Source: Paenibacillus piri
GTDB lineage: Bacteria > Bacillota > Bacilli > Paenibacillales > NBRC-103111
Assembly (NCBI RefSeq): GCF_004354045.1
Contig: NZ_SMRT01000007.1
Span: 1 to 64,000 of the forward strand
Direction: 5' to 3'
Length of the DNA: 64,000 nt
This document shows, one piece after another, positions 17,946 to 25,377 of this stretch. The notes under the pieces are model-generated. The model ran no database searches, had not been told where the DNA came from, and was given only the letters and a program-made list of their open reading frames with translations. Positions within the stretch are counted from its first letter, which is position 1; each line of letters starts with the position of its first letter. The position numbers and the translations under genes were made by a program.

Positions 17946-19679
17946 TCATTTGGTTAAAACATCCTGATGCAAATGCTTATTCAGCACTTCGACGACCTGC
18001 TTGCCGCTGCCGCAGCCCAATACTTCTTTCCATATCGCGGCGCTTTCGCTGTATTGGCTTTGCAGCAAACTGTTTTTGACGCGCAGTATGGACATGACGG
18101 ACATGCTCAAATCCCTGATTCCCAAAGCGAGCCAGATCGGCAGAGCGCGGATGTCGCCGGCCATCTCCCCGCAGACGCTCACAGGGACATTGCACGCTTT
18201 GGCCGCCTCTACCGTCTGCTTCAGCATCCGCAGCACCGCCGGGTGGAACGGATCGTACAAATGCGCGACCTGCTCGTTCATCCGGTCAACTGCCAGCACA
18301 TACTGTACGAGATCGTTCGTACCGATGCTGAAGAAATCGACCTTCGGGGCCAATATATCGGCTATCAGGACCGCCGCCGGCACCTCAATCATGATGCCGA
18401 CCTCAATATCCGCCTGGAACGGTATCCGCTCGTTGCGCAGCTCCTGCTTTGCCTCTTCCAATACTTGATTGGCTTTATCCAGCTCCTCGATCGAGGAGAT
18501 CATCGGATACAAAATTTTAATATGACCATAATGGCTCGCTCGCAATATCGCTCTGAGCTGCGTCTTGAACAAATCCGTCCGGTCCAACGTAATCCGAATC
18601 GCCCGGTAACCCAGGGACGGGTTGTCCTCTTCGGGGAGTGCAAAATAATCGAGCGATTTGTCGCCGCCGATATCGAGCGTCCGGATCACGACATGCTTGC
18701 CGCCAAGCTCCTCCGCCACCTGCTTGTAAACGACAAACTGCTCTTCCTCCTGCGGGAGGCTGTGGCGGTCCATATACAAAAATTCGGTGCGGAACAGACC
18801 GACTCCGGACGCGCCGTTTCTTAAAGCCTGATCGAGCTCCTTGACCGAGCTGATGTTGGCCGCGAGCTGGAAAGCGACGCCATCCTTCGTCTGTGTAGGC
18901 ACCCCTGCCAGCGTCTGCAGCTTATCGCGCATTTTTTGCCAGATCGTCTTGCGGATTTTGTACTGCTCGATGATTTCCTCGGAAGGATTGACGAATACGC
19001 GGCCTTCATCGCCGTCGATAATGAGGAAATCCCCGTTTTGGATCGCCGTGTTCAGTTTGCCTTCCAGCCCCAGCACATAAGGAACTCCCATCGCCCGGGC
19101 CATAATAGCCACATGGGACGTTTTGCCGCCCAGCATCGTCACCAGGCCTAACGCCTGATTGATGTCGAGATGAACCATTTGCGACGGAATCAGCTCTTTG
19201 GCGACGACGATATAGGGATGGTCCTTGGGCGGCAGCGTCTCCTCGAGCGCTCCCAGCAAATGCTTCAAAAGCCGGTTGCCGACATCCTTGATATCAAGCG
19301 CCCGTTCTTTCATATACTGGTCGTCCAGCAAATCGAACATATTGACGAATTTTTCAATCGCTTCCTTAACGGCGACCTCGGCCGCCTTGTACTGCCGCTG
19401 CATGATCCCCTGCACTTCGCTCATAAAAATAGGATCTTCCAAAATGGCCAGATGGGCGTCAAAAATCGACGTCTGCTCCTCCCCGAGCACAGACACGAAT
19501 TCCTGCTTCATGTGTACGATTTCATCCTTGGAACAGCGAATACCGTCATAAAGCCTCTCGAATTCAAAGGCCAAATCGGTGACATCGATCAGCTTGTCAG
19601 GAAAGTCCCATTCCCAAGTTGGAATGACGAAAGCTTTGCCCATCGCTATGCCGGATGAAGCTCCGATCCCCTCAACCAA
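17946..19679 (-). CDS. ptsI: Phosphoenolpyruvate-protein phosphotransferase, Enzyme I
   Basis: A 577-residue cytosolic PTS enzyme that takes phosphate from PEP and passes it to HPr. The phospho-histidine block is GGKTSHVAIMARAMGVPYV. The PEP-binding domain contains DIGGDKSLDYFALPEEDNPS and PVSVCGEMAGD. Start TTG 19677-19679 overlaps the end of the EIICBA gene by eight bases and uses a GGGGGAGGG site within that gene, so translation is probably coupled. ptsH, which normally lies between ptsG and ptsI, is absent. Sequence divergence from the usual GGRTSHSAI suggests a second, sugar-specific Enzyme I (inference). Confidence 0.95.
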   Translation of the reverse strand: MVEGIGASSGIAMGKAFVIPTWEWDFPDKLIDVTDLAFEFERLYDGIRCSKDEIVHMKQEFVSVLGEEQTSIFDAHLAILEDPIFMSEVQGIMQRQYKAAEVAVKEAIEKFVNMFDLLDDQYMKERALDIKDVGNRLLKHLLGALEETLPPKDHPYIVVAKELIPSQMVHLDINQALGLVTMLGGKTSHVAIMARAMGVPYVLGLEGKLNTAIQNGDFLIIDGDEGRVFVNPSEEIIEQYKIRKTIWQKMRDKLQTLAGVPTQTKDGVAFQLAANISSVKELDQALRNGASGVGLFRTEFLYMDRHSLPQEEEQFVVYKQVAEELGGKHVVIRTLDIGGDKSLDYFALPEEDNPSLGYRAIRITLDRTDLFKTQLRAILRASHYGHIKILYPMISSIEELDKANQVLEEAKQELRNERIPFQADIEVGIMIEVPAAVLIADILAPKVDFFSIGTNDLVQYVLAVDRMNEQVAHLYDPFHPAVLRMLKQTVEAAKACNVPVSVCGEMAGDIRALPIWLALGIRDLSMSVMSILRVKNSLLQSQYSESAAIWKEVLGCGSGKQVVEVLNKHLHQDVLTK

Positions 19680-21564
19680 AAACGTTCCCTCCCCCTGCGA
19701 CTTCTGTTTTCAGGACGACCGACATGACGGACGCCTGCCCTTTTTTCACTGACTTGTACGGAGCAAAGCTCCATGACTTCACTTTGTCCACATTCGTAAT
19801 AATCATCGGGGTGGCCAGTGACGTGCAGTTTTTCTTTACTTTTTGCAGATTGAAGCGGACCAGCAATTGCCCGGCTTCCACCGTATCTCCCTCCTTGACG
19901 AAGGCGGTGAACCATTTGCCTTGAAGCTGCGCCGTGTCGATGCCGATGTGCAGCAAAACTTCTAGCCCTTCCTCGGTTTGAATGCCTATGGCATGCAGCG
20001 TCGGATATAAAATAATGATTTTACCTGCAATCGGTGCGACCAGCTCGCCGCGGTCCGGCATAAAAGCGACCCCGTTGCCGACCAGCTTGCCTGCAAAGAT
20101 TTTATCGGGCACTTCCTCCAAAGGGATCATATGACCCTGCATCGGGGCGTTAAAAAGCACCTGGTGAATGTCCTTGCGCAGCACTTTTTTTATTTCTTCG
20201 CGGATCAGCTCCGAGTAGGTGCCGAATACGACCTGCACATTGCCTCCGCCCAGACGAATGACGCCGGCCGCACCCAAATGCTTGAGCGACGCGATATCGA
20301 GCAGCCGGTCGTTGACCAAGGTCAACCGGAGTCTTGTAATGCATGCTTCAATGTTCTTGATGTTCTCCTTGCCGCCCAGCGCCTGCAAAATTAAAGGCGA
20401 ACGGTAAGGGATATCGCCCGCCCATTCCTCGAGCGGCGAGCCTTCCTCGCGGCCTGGCGTAGGAATACGAAACGTACGGATCGCCCAACGGAACAAAAAG
20501 TAATACAGGAGCCCGTACCCGAGTCCGATCGGCAGCAGCATCCACCCGTTGCGGGATAAATGATAATTAATAATAAAATCGATGGCTCCGGCCGAATACG
20601 AGAAGCCATGGTGGATGTCCAGGTAGTATGCAATCCACATCGACAATCCCGATAATATGGCATGGCCGATAAATAAATACGGCGCCACGAACAAGAAGGC
20701 AAATTCAATAGGTTCCGTAACTCCGGTTAAAAAAGAAGCAAGCGCCGCCGTTAAAAACGTAGCGCGTATTTTCGGTTTCAAATCTTCCCTGGCCTCGTGA
20801 ATGATCGCCAAAGCGATCGCCGGCAGGGCAAACATCATGATCGGGTACAAGCCGGCCATATACACCCCGGAGGTCGGATCTCCCGAAAAGTAGCGGGGCA
20901 AATCGCCGAAGATCATCTCGCCCGTAGGCTTCTCATAAGCCCCGAGCTGAAACCAGAAAAAGTTGTTGAACACGTGATGCAGTCCCGAAGGCACAAGCAA
21001 ACGGTGAATAATGCCGTACAAAAAAGTGCCGAAGCCGCCCAATCCCAATATAGCCGTGGAGAGCGTTTGCATAAAGGACTCCATATACGGGCCGACTTCG
21101 ATCGTAATCAGACTCAGTACAAAGATCGCCAGGCCCATTAGCAACGGGACCATTCTCGGACCGCCAAAAAACTGAATGGATTCCGGCAGTTGAATGTGCT
21201 TGCAGCGATGAAACAGCACCGCAGCGATCAAACCGATCAAAATGCCGCCGGGCACGCCCATGTGAAACTCCTGGCCTAAATAATGGCGTGTTGCCTGAAT
21301 AAACATCACATGACCGATCAATGCGGACATACCGGCGATGCCGGAGCTTTCCGTCAGGCCGAGTGCGACGCCTACGGCGAAAATCATCGGCAAATACGTA
21401 AAAATCGTACTGCCGCTAAATAACAAAACGTCGCCGATGCGGGACAAATGAATCTGTTCCCATGGCAAATTACCCAGACACAGCAAAATAGCCGCAACAG
21501 GGATCGTGATCGTCGGAAGCATTAACGACCGGCCCAACTGCTGCAGGTTACCCATCCAGTTCAA
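19672..21564 (-). CDS. PTS permease EIICBA, glucose/N-acetylglucosamine family
   Basis: A 630-residue permease that imports and phosphorylates a hexose. EIIC (about 1-370) has many membrane helices and the signature FLTGVTEPIEFAFLFVAP. EIIB (about 395-470) has the phospho-cysteine in ACITRLRLTL. EIIA (about 500-625) has PTLHAIGIQT and VLLHIGIDTAQ with the phospho-histidine. The sugar cannot be fixed: the sequence is between PtsG and NagE types, so no symbol is given. The frame is open to 21630, but TTG 21562-21564 lies 11 bases after AGGAGG; ATG 21553-21555 is also possible. It is coupled to ptsI. No antiterminator gene or RAT sequence was seen. Confidence 0.9.
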   Translation of the reverse strand: MNWMGNLQQLGRSLMLPTITIPVAAILLCLGNLPWEQIHLSRIGDVLLFSGSTIFTYLPMIFAVGVALGLTESSGIAGMSALIGHVMFIQATRHYLGQEFHMGVPGGILIGLIAAVLFHRCKHIQLPESIQFFGGPRMVPLLMGLAIFVLSLITIEVGPYMESFMQTLSTAILGLGGFGTFLYGIIHRLLVPSGLHHVFNNFFWFQLGAYEKPTGEMIFGDLPRYFSGDPTSGVYMAGLYPIMMFALPAIALAIIHEAREDLKPKIRATFLTAALASFLTGVTEPIEFAFLFVAPYLFIGHAILSGLSMWIAYYLDIHHGFSYSAGAIDFIINYHLSRNGWMLLPIGLGYGLLYYFLFRWAIRTFRIPTPGREEGSPLEEWAGDIPYRSPLILQALGGKENIKNIEACITRLRLTLVNDRLLDIASLKHLGAAGVIRLGGGNVQVVFGTYSELIREEIKKVLRKDIHQVLFNAPMQGHMIPLEEVPDKIFAGKLVGNGVAFMPDRGELVAPIAGKIIILYPTLHAIGIQTEEGLEVLLHIGIDTAQLQGKWFTAFVKEGDTVEAGQLLVRFNLQKVKKNCTSLATPMIITNVDKVKSWSFAPYKSVKKGQASVMSVVLKTEVAGGGNVFG

Positions 21565-21619
21565 ACCAACCGCACCCTCCTTTCTATTTCGATGGTAAGC
21601 CCAATGCCTCATTTTGTCA

Positions 21620-21655
21620 AACAGCCCCAAAACAAAAGCTTTGTCCGGGGCTGTT
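21620..21655 (-). terminator. Hairpin after the coat F gene
   Basis: AACAGCCCC (21620-21628) pairs perfectly with GGGGCTGTT (21647-21655). It lies between the coat gene and the PTS genes and would end the coat transcript; the U tract is short. Confidence 0.65.
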
Positions 21656-21663
21656 CAAAACGG

Positions 21664-21996
21664 CTATGAGAAGCTCGGGAATTGGGAGGCGTAGCTGCTG
21701 AATTGCTGATGGGCCTGCGCAATTTCCTGCTGATCCGCGGCTTTCATCTTATACCAGCCTTTTTCGAACATTTTATTGAACAGCTGCCACTGCAGATCGT
21801 GCTGCGATTGCAAAATACCGGCGACCGTTTGGCGCAGCTTCGGATTTTGCATTTCGGACAGTCCGGTGTTATATCCGTTCGTCAAATATTTTTGCAGCAT
21901 CAAAATATCGTTGATCCGGTCCCGGTCGTTCATTTCCGGCGATTTTACTTTCGGCAGCTCGCCTGTCTGCGGTTTGGCGATTTCCATTGTCGGCAT
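21664..21996 (-). CDS. Spore coat F (CotF/YhcQ)-like protein
   Basis: A 110-residue helical protein. The pattern DILMLQKYLTNGYNTGLSE, then MQNPKLRQTVAGILQSQHDL and MFEKGWYKMKAADQQEI, is that of the coat F domain, a ferritin-like helical bundle found in spore coat proteins. ATG 21994-21996 follows GGGAGATG. It lies 21 bases after the smaller coat-type gene, so the two are probably one operon expressed in the mother cell (inference). Confidence 0.85.
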   Translation of the reverse strand: MPTMEIAKPQTGELPKVKSPEMNDRDRINDILMLQKYLTNGYNTGLSEMQNPKLRQTVAGILQSQHDLQWQLFNKMFEKGWYKMKAADQQEIAQAHQQFSSYASQFPSFS

Positions 21997-22017
21997 ATGG
22001 GTTCATCTCCCTTCGGT

Positions 22018-22242
22018 TTATTGCAAATAATTGAGTATAGTTTGATACTGCTGCAAATGCTGTTGCCCGGTTTGCTCAAGAAGCTGCTTGATTTCGGCAT
22101 CCTGGCACGCATCCGCCGTTTCGCGGCATTTTTTCATCGCCAGCAGCTCCCACGACATAAAATCTTTCAAATAATGGAGCTCTTTATCGCTTAGCATGTT
22201 ACGGTCTGCAGTCGTCGGTGTGGATCCGGAATTGGATGTCAT
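22018..22242 (-). CDS. Small coat F-like spore protein
   Basis: A 74-residue protein with the same helical style as its neighbour: LSDKELHYLKDFMSWELLAM, then CQDAEIKQLLEQTGQQHLQQ. Relatives occur beside coat F genes in Bacillales. The chosen ATG 22240-22242 is nine bases after GAGGAGG; an earlier ATG six bases upstream is too close to that site. It is upstream of the coat F gene in the same direction and downstream of the Q/N-rich gene, separated from it by a hairpin at 22271-22303. Confidence 0.8.
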   Translation of the reverse strand: MTSNSGSTPTTADRNMLSDKELHYLKDFMSWELLAMKKCRETADACQDAEIKQLLEQTGQQHLQQYQTILNYLQ

Positions 22243-22270
22243 CCGCATTATCCTCCTCAATATCATTCAT

Positions 22271-22303
22271 AAAAAGAAAAGCGAACCGTTCGGCCCGCTT
22301 TGC
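22271..22303 (-). terminator. Terminator of the Q/N-rich gene
   Basis: On the minus strand AAAGCG and CGCTTT close a loop containing a GAAC/GTTC pair, followed by TTCTTTTT. Confidence 0.65.
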
Positions 22304-22314
22304 TCTGATTTTAC

Positions 22315-23115
22315 TTAAAATTGGAAACGGCTGCTGGCGTTCATGCTATTGTATTGGCTTTGTGCCGGTTGAAACGAATCGGATTTCAAATAAGCGTCAT
22401 GTCCTTGCTGGTTGCCGCGGTAGCTGCTTGTATGGAAAGCTTGAGGATTTTGGGCGCTGCTTTGCATTTGGCTAAAGCCTTGCGGTTGGGAAGCGGCAGT
22501 AAACTGGTTGGCATTCATATTGTTCATAGAATTGGTGTACTGAGCTTGTGCCGAGCCGGAAGGCTGAGTCGAATCCGAACGCCATTGATTGTCATGTCCA
22601 GGCTGGTTGCCGCGATAGCTGGCCGTATGGAACGACTGTGGGCTTTGCTGTGCAAATTGCTGCTGCTGGGAACCGATAGACGTCCCGATATTCGAAAAAG
22701 TGGAAGCACGGTTCGTAAAGCCGGACATGGACTGGATGTTGGCGGGCTGCGTCGAATCGGCTCTCCATTGATTGTCATGGCCTTGTTGATTTCCACGGTA
22801 GCTTGCAGTGTGGAAAGATTGAGGGTTTTGAAATTGATTTTGAGACTGAATCGAAGAAATCGGCGCAAAGCTTTGCATTTGGCCGAAGCCTTGGTTTTGA
22901 TTTTGGTTCTGGTATTGATTTTGATTTTGGTTCTGGTACTGATTTTGGTTTTGGTACTGATATTGATTTTGATTTTGGTTCTGGTTATATTGGGATTGCA
23001 CAAACCCAATCGGCTTGTATTGTTGATTCAAGCCGCGGTATTGAGAGGTTGCATTGCCGGAGCTCCATTGATTTTGAAGCCCGCTTTGTTGATTTTGCTG
23101 ATAGTTTTGATACAT
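22315..23115 (-). CDS. Q/N-rich low-complexity protein with three SYRGNQ repeats, probable spore surface protein
   Basis: A 266-residue protein with very high Gln and Asn content. Residues 42-75 are an uninterrupted NQNQYQ tract. Three copies of a ~26-residue unit beginning PQSFHTASYRGNQQGHDNQW and ending DSTQP lie at about 98-124, 159-185 and 225-250. The third is diverged (AYLKSDSFQP). There is no signal peptide or membrane helix. I do not know a function; the cluster of coat-type genes after it suggests a spore coat or crust component. ATG 23113-23115 has an excellent AAGGAGG site nine bases away, but that site is inside a perfect inverted repeat (23121-23216). The composition resembles prion-like or phase-separating proteins (inference). 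Confidence 0.8.
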   Translation of the reverse strand: MYQNYQQNQQSGLQNQWSSGNATSQYRGLNQQYKPIGFVQSQYNQNQNQNQYQYQNQNQYQNQNQNQYQNQNQNQGFGQMQSFAPISSIQSQNQFQNPQSFHTASYRGNQQGHDNQWRADSTQPANIQSMSGFTNRASTFSNIGTSIGSQQQQFAQQSPQSFHTASYRGNQPGHDNQWRSDSTQPSGSAQAQYTNSMNNMNANQFTAASQPQGFSQMQSSAQNPQAFHTSSYRGNQQGHDAYLKSDSFQPAQSQYNSMNASSRFQF

Positions 23116-23120
23116 GCGAA

Positions 23121-23216
23121 AAATCCTCCTTAGAGTTTGTGGGAAGTCTTCGGGACAAACGGAATAACAACACGTCCTGTCCCGGAAGCCTTTCTTATTT
23201 TCTCTAAGGAGGATTT
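23121..23216 (-). promoter_or_regulatory. Inverted repeat masking the Shine-Dalgarno of the Q/N-rich gene
   Basis: In the transcript the 15 bases CTCTAAGGAGGATTT (revcomp of 23121-23135) contain the whole ribosome-binding site. They are perfectly complementary to AAATCCTCCTTAGAG (revcomp of 23202-23216) 66 bases upstream. A second nested stem (revcomp of 23148-23157 with 23178-23188; CTTCGGGACA/TGTCCCGGAAG) lies in the loop. No long U run follows, so this is not an ordinary terminator. The arrangement would block translation unless refolded or cut. Confidence 0.75.
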
Positions 23217-23254
23217 ATTTTATTTATGGTAGCTCATGGATGAAACTAATTTTT

Positions 23255-23902
23255 TTACTTTAGCGCCTGCCGTACGACATCGGCCAGCTGCCGCGCGGCT
23301 TGCATCGGATTGGCCTGCCTCGTTATCGCAGAAACAACGGCAACGCCCGCCGCGCCGGCTTTAATAACGGGCGCTGCATTGTCGGCTCCGATCCCGCCAA
23401 TGCCTACTACCGGAATTTTCCAACGATCGGTAATCGCACCGATCAGATCCGTGCCGATCGCTTCGCCGGCATCCTGCTTCGTAGCCGTAGCGTAAACCGG
23501 GCCTACGCCCAAATAATCGGCTCTGTTCGCCATCGCCCACTCCGCTTCCTCCATCGTGCCTGCGGATATTCCGACTAGTTTCCCGCTTCCCAGCAGCCTC
23601 CGCGCTTCGGCTCCGGGAATGTCATCCTGTCCGACATGAACGCCGTCCGCATCCAGAAGAACCGCAACGTCAACCCGATCGTTAACGATAAACGCAACGC
23701 CATGCCCGCGGCACAAATCCCGCAGTCTCGCCCCCTGCTCCAGCACTTGCCGAAGCGGTGCTTGCTTGTCACGCAGCTGGATCATCGTAACTCCGCCGGC
23801 AATTGCTTCCACGGCTATTTCCAGTGCAGTCCGGCCGCCGGCATCTTCCAGACCCATCACTAAATAAACCTGCAAATCGCGTACAATCCGGTCGTAAGAC
23901 AA
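23255..23902 (-). CDS. thiE: Thiamine-phosphate synthase
   Basis: A 215-residue TIM-barrel enzyme that joins the pyrimidine and thiazole halves of thiamine. The motifs GGVTMIQLRDKQAP, FIVNDRVDVAVLLDADGVHVGQ, DYLGVGPVYATATKQDA and VVGIGGI are those of ThiE, at the usual length. TTG 23900-23902 follows GGAGGG by nine bases. It begins three bases after the stop of the CoA-binding gene on the same strand. No other thiamine genes or a THI-box are nearby, so it is an orphan here. Confidence 0.95.
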   Translation of the reverse strand: MSYDRIVRDLQVYLVMGLEDAGGRTALEIAVEAIAGGVTMIQLRDKQAPLRQVLEQGARLRDLCRGHGVAFIVNDRVDVAVLLDADGVHVGQDDIPGAEARRLLGSGKLVGISAGTMEEAEWAMANRADYLGVGPVYATATKQDAGEAIGTDLIGAITDRWKIPVVGIGGIGADNAAPVIKAGAAGVAVVSAITRQANPMQAARQLADVVRQALK

Positions 23903-23905
23903 CGT

Positions 23906-24331
23906 TTATTTCCCTCCAGGCAGCAGTATTGAATCTTCGACCTTAATGCAGCGGTCCATAATGACGTCCAAGCCCCCCGCTTTCGCAATCTCGGCCGCTT
24001 CCTCGTTATAGATGCCCTGCTGCAGCCAAAACACCTTCGCCTTGATGCGCACCGCTTCTTCCGCAACCGGCACCACATGCTCGCTGCGTCTGAACACGTT
24101 AACGATATCGACCGGCTCAGGGATATCAGACAAAGTCGCATAGCAGGTCTCGCCTAAAATCGATTCAGCATTCGGATTCACCGGAATGATGCGATAGCCT
24201 TTCTTTTGCATCGCCTCCGCCACCATATGGGAAACCCGATCCGGTTTGTCCGACAGTCCGACTACAGCTACGTTGCGCGCCGCTTTCAGCAGCTCCTTGA
24301 TATGTTCTCTGGAAGGATTTTCGAATGGCAT
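23906..24331 (-). CDS. CoA-binding domain protein (YneT/YccU-like)
   Basis: A 141-residue protein with a Rossmann-type CoA-binding fold: NVAVVGLSDKPDRVSHMVAE, then GYRIIPVNPNAESILGE and VFWLQQGIYNEEA. The family resembles the CoA-binding domain of succinyl-CoA synthetase, and its role is uncertain. ATG 24329-24331 follows GAGGAGG by nine bases; the 25-codon extension upstream lacks a start site. It is likely co-transcribed with thiE. Confidence 0.88.
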   Translation of the reverse strand: MPFENPSREHIKELLKAARNVAVVGLSDKPDRVSHMVAEAMQKKGYRIIPVNPNAESILGETCYATLSDIPEPVDIVNVFRRSEHVVPVAEEAVRIKAKVFWLQQGIYNEEAAEIAKAGGLDVIMDRCIKVEDSILLPGGK

Positions 24332-24386
24332 AAGGGTCAACCTCCTCGAATTAGTATAAAGCTTGAGCATGTGACCGCCTGTCTGT

Positions 24387-25211
24387 CTAAGGCTTGGCTG
24401 GGTCATAAGATAAAGCTTGTTTTCCCATTGCTTCCCATGTTTCCAAAAACCGCGTCTTGCCGATTTTAATTTTAGGCTGACTGTTCAATGGATCATTCAC
24501 ATATACATAATCGTCGTCAAAGCCGACGAGCAGCACGGCATGCTCCATAAACGTGGTTTGGATCGGACCGATCGGGGTGTCCCAGACGGTCCACTTTTCG
24601 GGAACCCGATAGTCGATAGTTGTCCAAACGATCGATGGAATGCCTTCCCGCAGCTTCTGCTCCAATGTCTCGAACGGCTGACCGGTCAAATCGACCGCGG
24701 TCGGAACATACTGCTTCTGGAGCTCGTGCAGCGCCCCATGGTAAATGCCGAATCCTTTGCCGGCGGCGGTAACCTCACCTACAAAGCCTGTATTCGGATT
24801 CCCCCAATAAGCAATTTTGCCATCCTTGCCGCGCCGCAAAGGAGTCGTGTCGCGCTTCATCTCGGGAACCAGATCCATCTTGTCCTTGGCGATGCCCAAA
24901 AATTGAAGCATCATTGCGAGACTCGTTACCTCGCATCCGGAAGGAAGCTCAGGGAGCTGGCGGACGAGAGGAGCGTCGAGAAGCGCCGAACGCGCAGGAG
25001 GCACCGGCGGTTTAACTTCGGCAGCGGTTGCCGCTATCGGCTGATTCGCTCCGGCCGTTTCCGCATAAGCAACGGGGGCCTGGTCGTCGAACCAGCCATG
25101 TCCCGTTATTTTGGCATACAGCAGGACAGAAAATACCCCGCTCGCGAAGAGGAGACCCGCAACGAGCATATAAGCGAACGTAACCTGGATTCCTTTCCAT
25201 AAGATCGTCAT
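24387..25211 (-). CDS. Membrane-anchored or secreted C39-like cysteine peptidase (YvpB family)
   Basis: A 274-residue protein. An N-terminal hydrophobic segment (about 8-35) is a signal anchor, followed by a Pro/Ala-rich linker and a peptidase_C39_2 domain. The catalytic Cys is in LPSGCEVTSLAMML, and the His and Asn/Asp are in MEHAVLLVGFDDDYVYVNDP. Substrates of this family are mostly unknown. The Shine-Dalgarno is weak; ATG 25209-25211 is taken, and a TTG three codons earlier is possible. It sits between the CoA-binding gene and aroA, all on the minus strand. Confidence 0.85.
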   Translation of the reverse strand: MTILWKGIQVTFAYMLVAGLLFASGVFSVLLYAKITGHGWFDDQAPVAYAETAGANQPIAATAAEVKPPVPPARSALLDAPLVRQLPELPSGCEVTSLAMMLQFLGIAKDKMDLVPEMKRDTTPLRRGKDGKIAYWGNPNTGFVGEVTAAGKGFGIYHGALHELQKQYVPTAVDLTGQPFETLEQKLREGIPSIVWTTIDYRVPEKWTVWDTPIGPIQTTFMEHAVLLVGFDDDYVYVNDPLNSQPKIKIGKTRFLETWEAMGKQALSYDPAKP

Positions 25212-25269
25212 TGATCTCAACCCACTTTTAGCATAATCACATCTATGAAGAAAAGCTTGTCCGGTTTAT

Positions 25270-25373
25270 CCGATATCGACTTTATCGGGTTAAGACCCCC
25301 ACCTCTAAGGCAGGCCTTGAATCAGATGGGGTAGAGTCCCCATCTGATTCCCCGATGTTCAGCAAAGCTGAAC
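25270..25373. repeat. Cluster of three perfect hairpins beside aroA
   Basis: The intergenic stretch holds CCGATA/TATCGG (near 25270-25288), a 13-bp stem GAATCAGATGGGG/CCCCATCTGATTC (25319-25331 with 25338-25350) and GTTCAGC/GCTGAAC (25357-25363 with 25367-25373). No coding frame or U run is present. It lies directly after the aroA stop on the minus strand. It could be a compound terminator or the hairpin-rich end of an IS200/IS605-type or similar mobile remnant; I cannot decide. Confidence 0.5.
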
Positions 25374-25377
25374 GAGT

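Noticed and set aside
22850..22990. Short regularly repeated units (GATTTTGGTTCTGGT-like) resembling a CRISPR array
   Set aside because: They are the codons of the NQNQYQ tract of the Q/N-rich protein read on the other strand; there are no unique spacers.
22321..23133. 270-codon plus-strand frame rich in Leu/Val
   Set aside because: It is the antisense image of the Q/N-rich gene (CAA/AAC codons read as leucine and valine codons) and has no ribosome-binding site.
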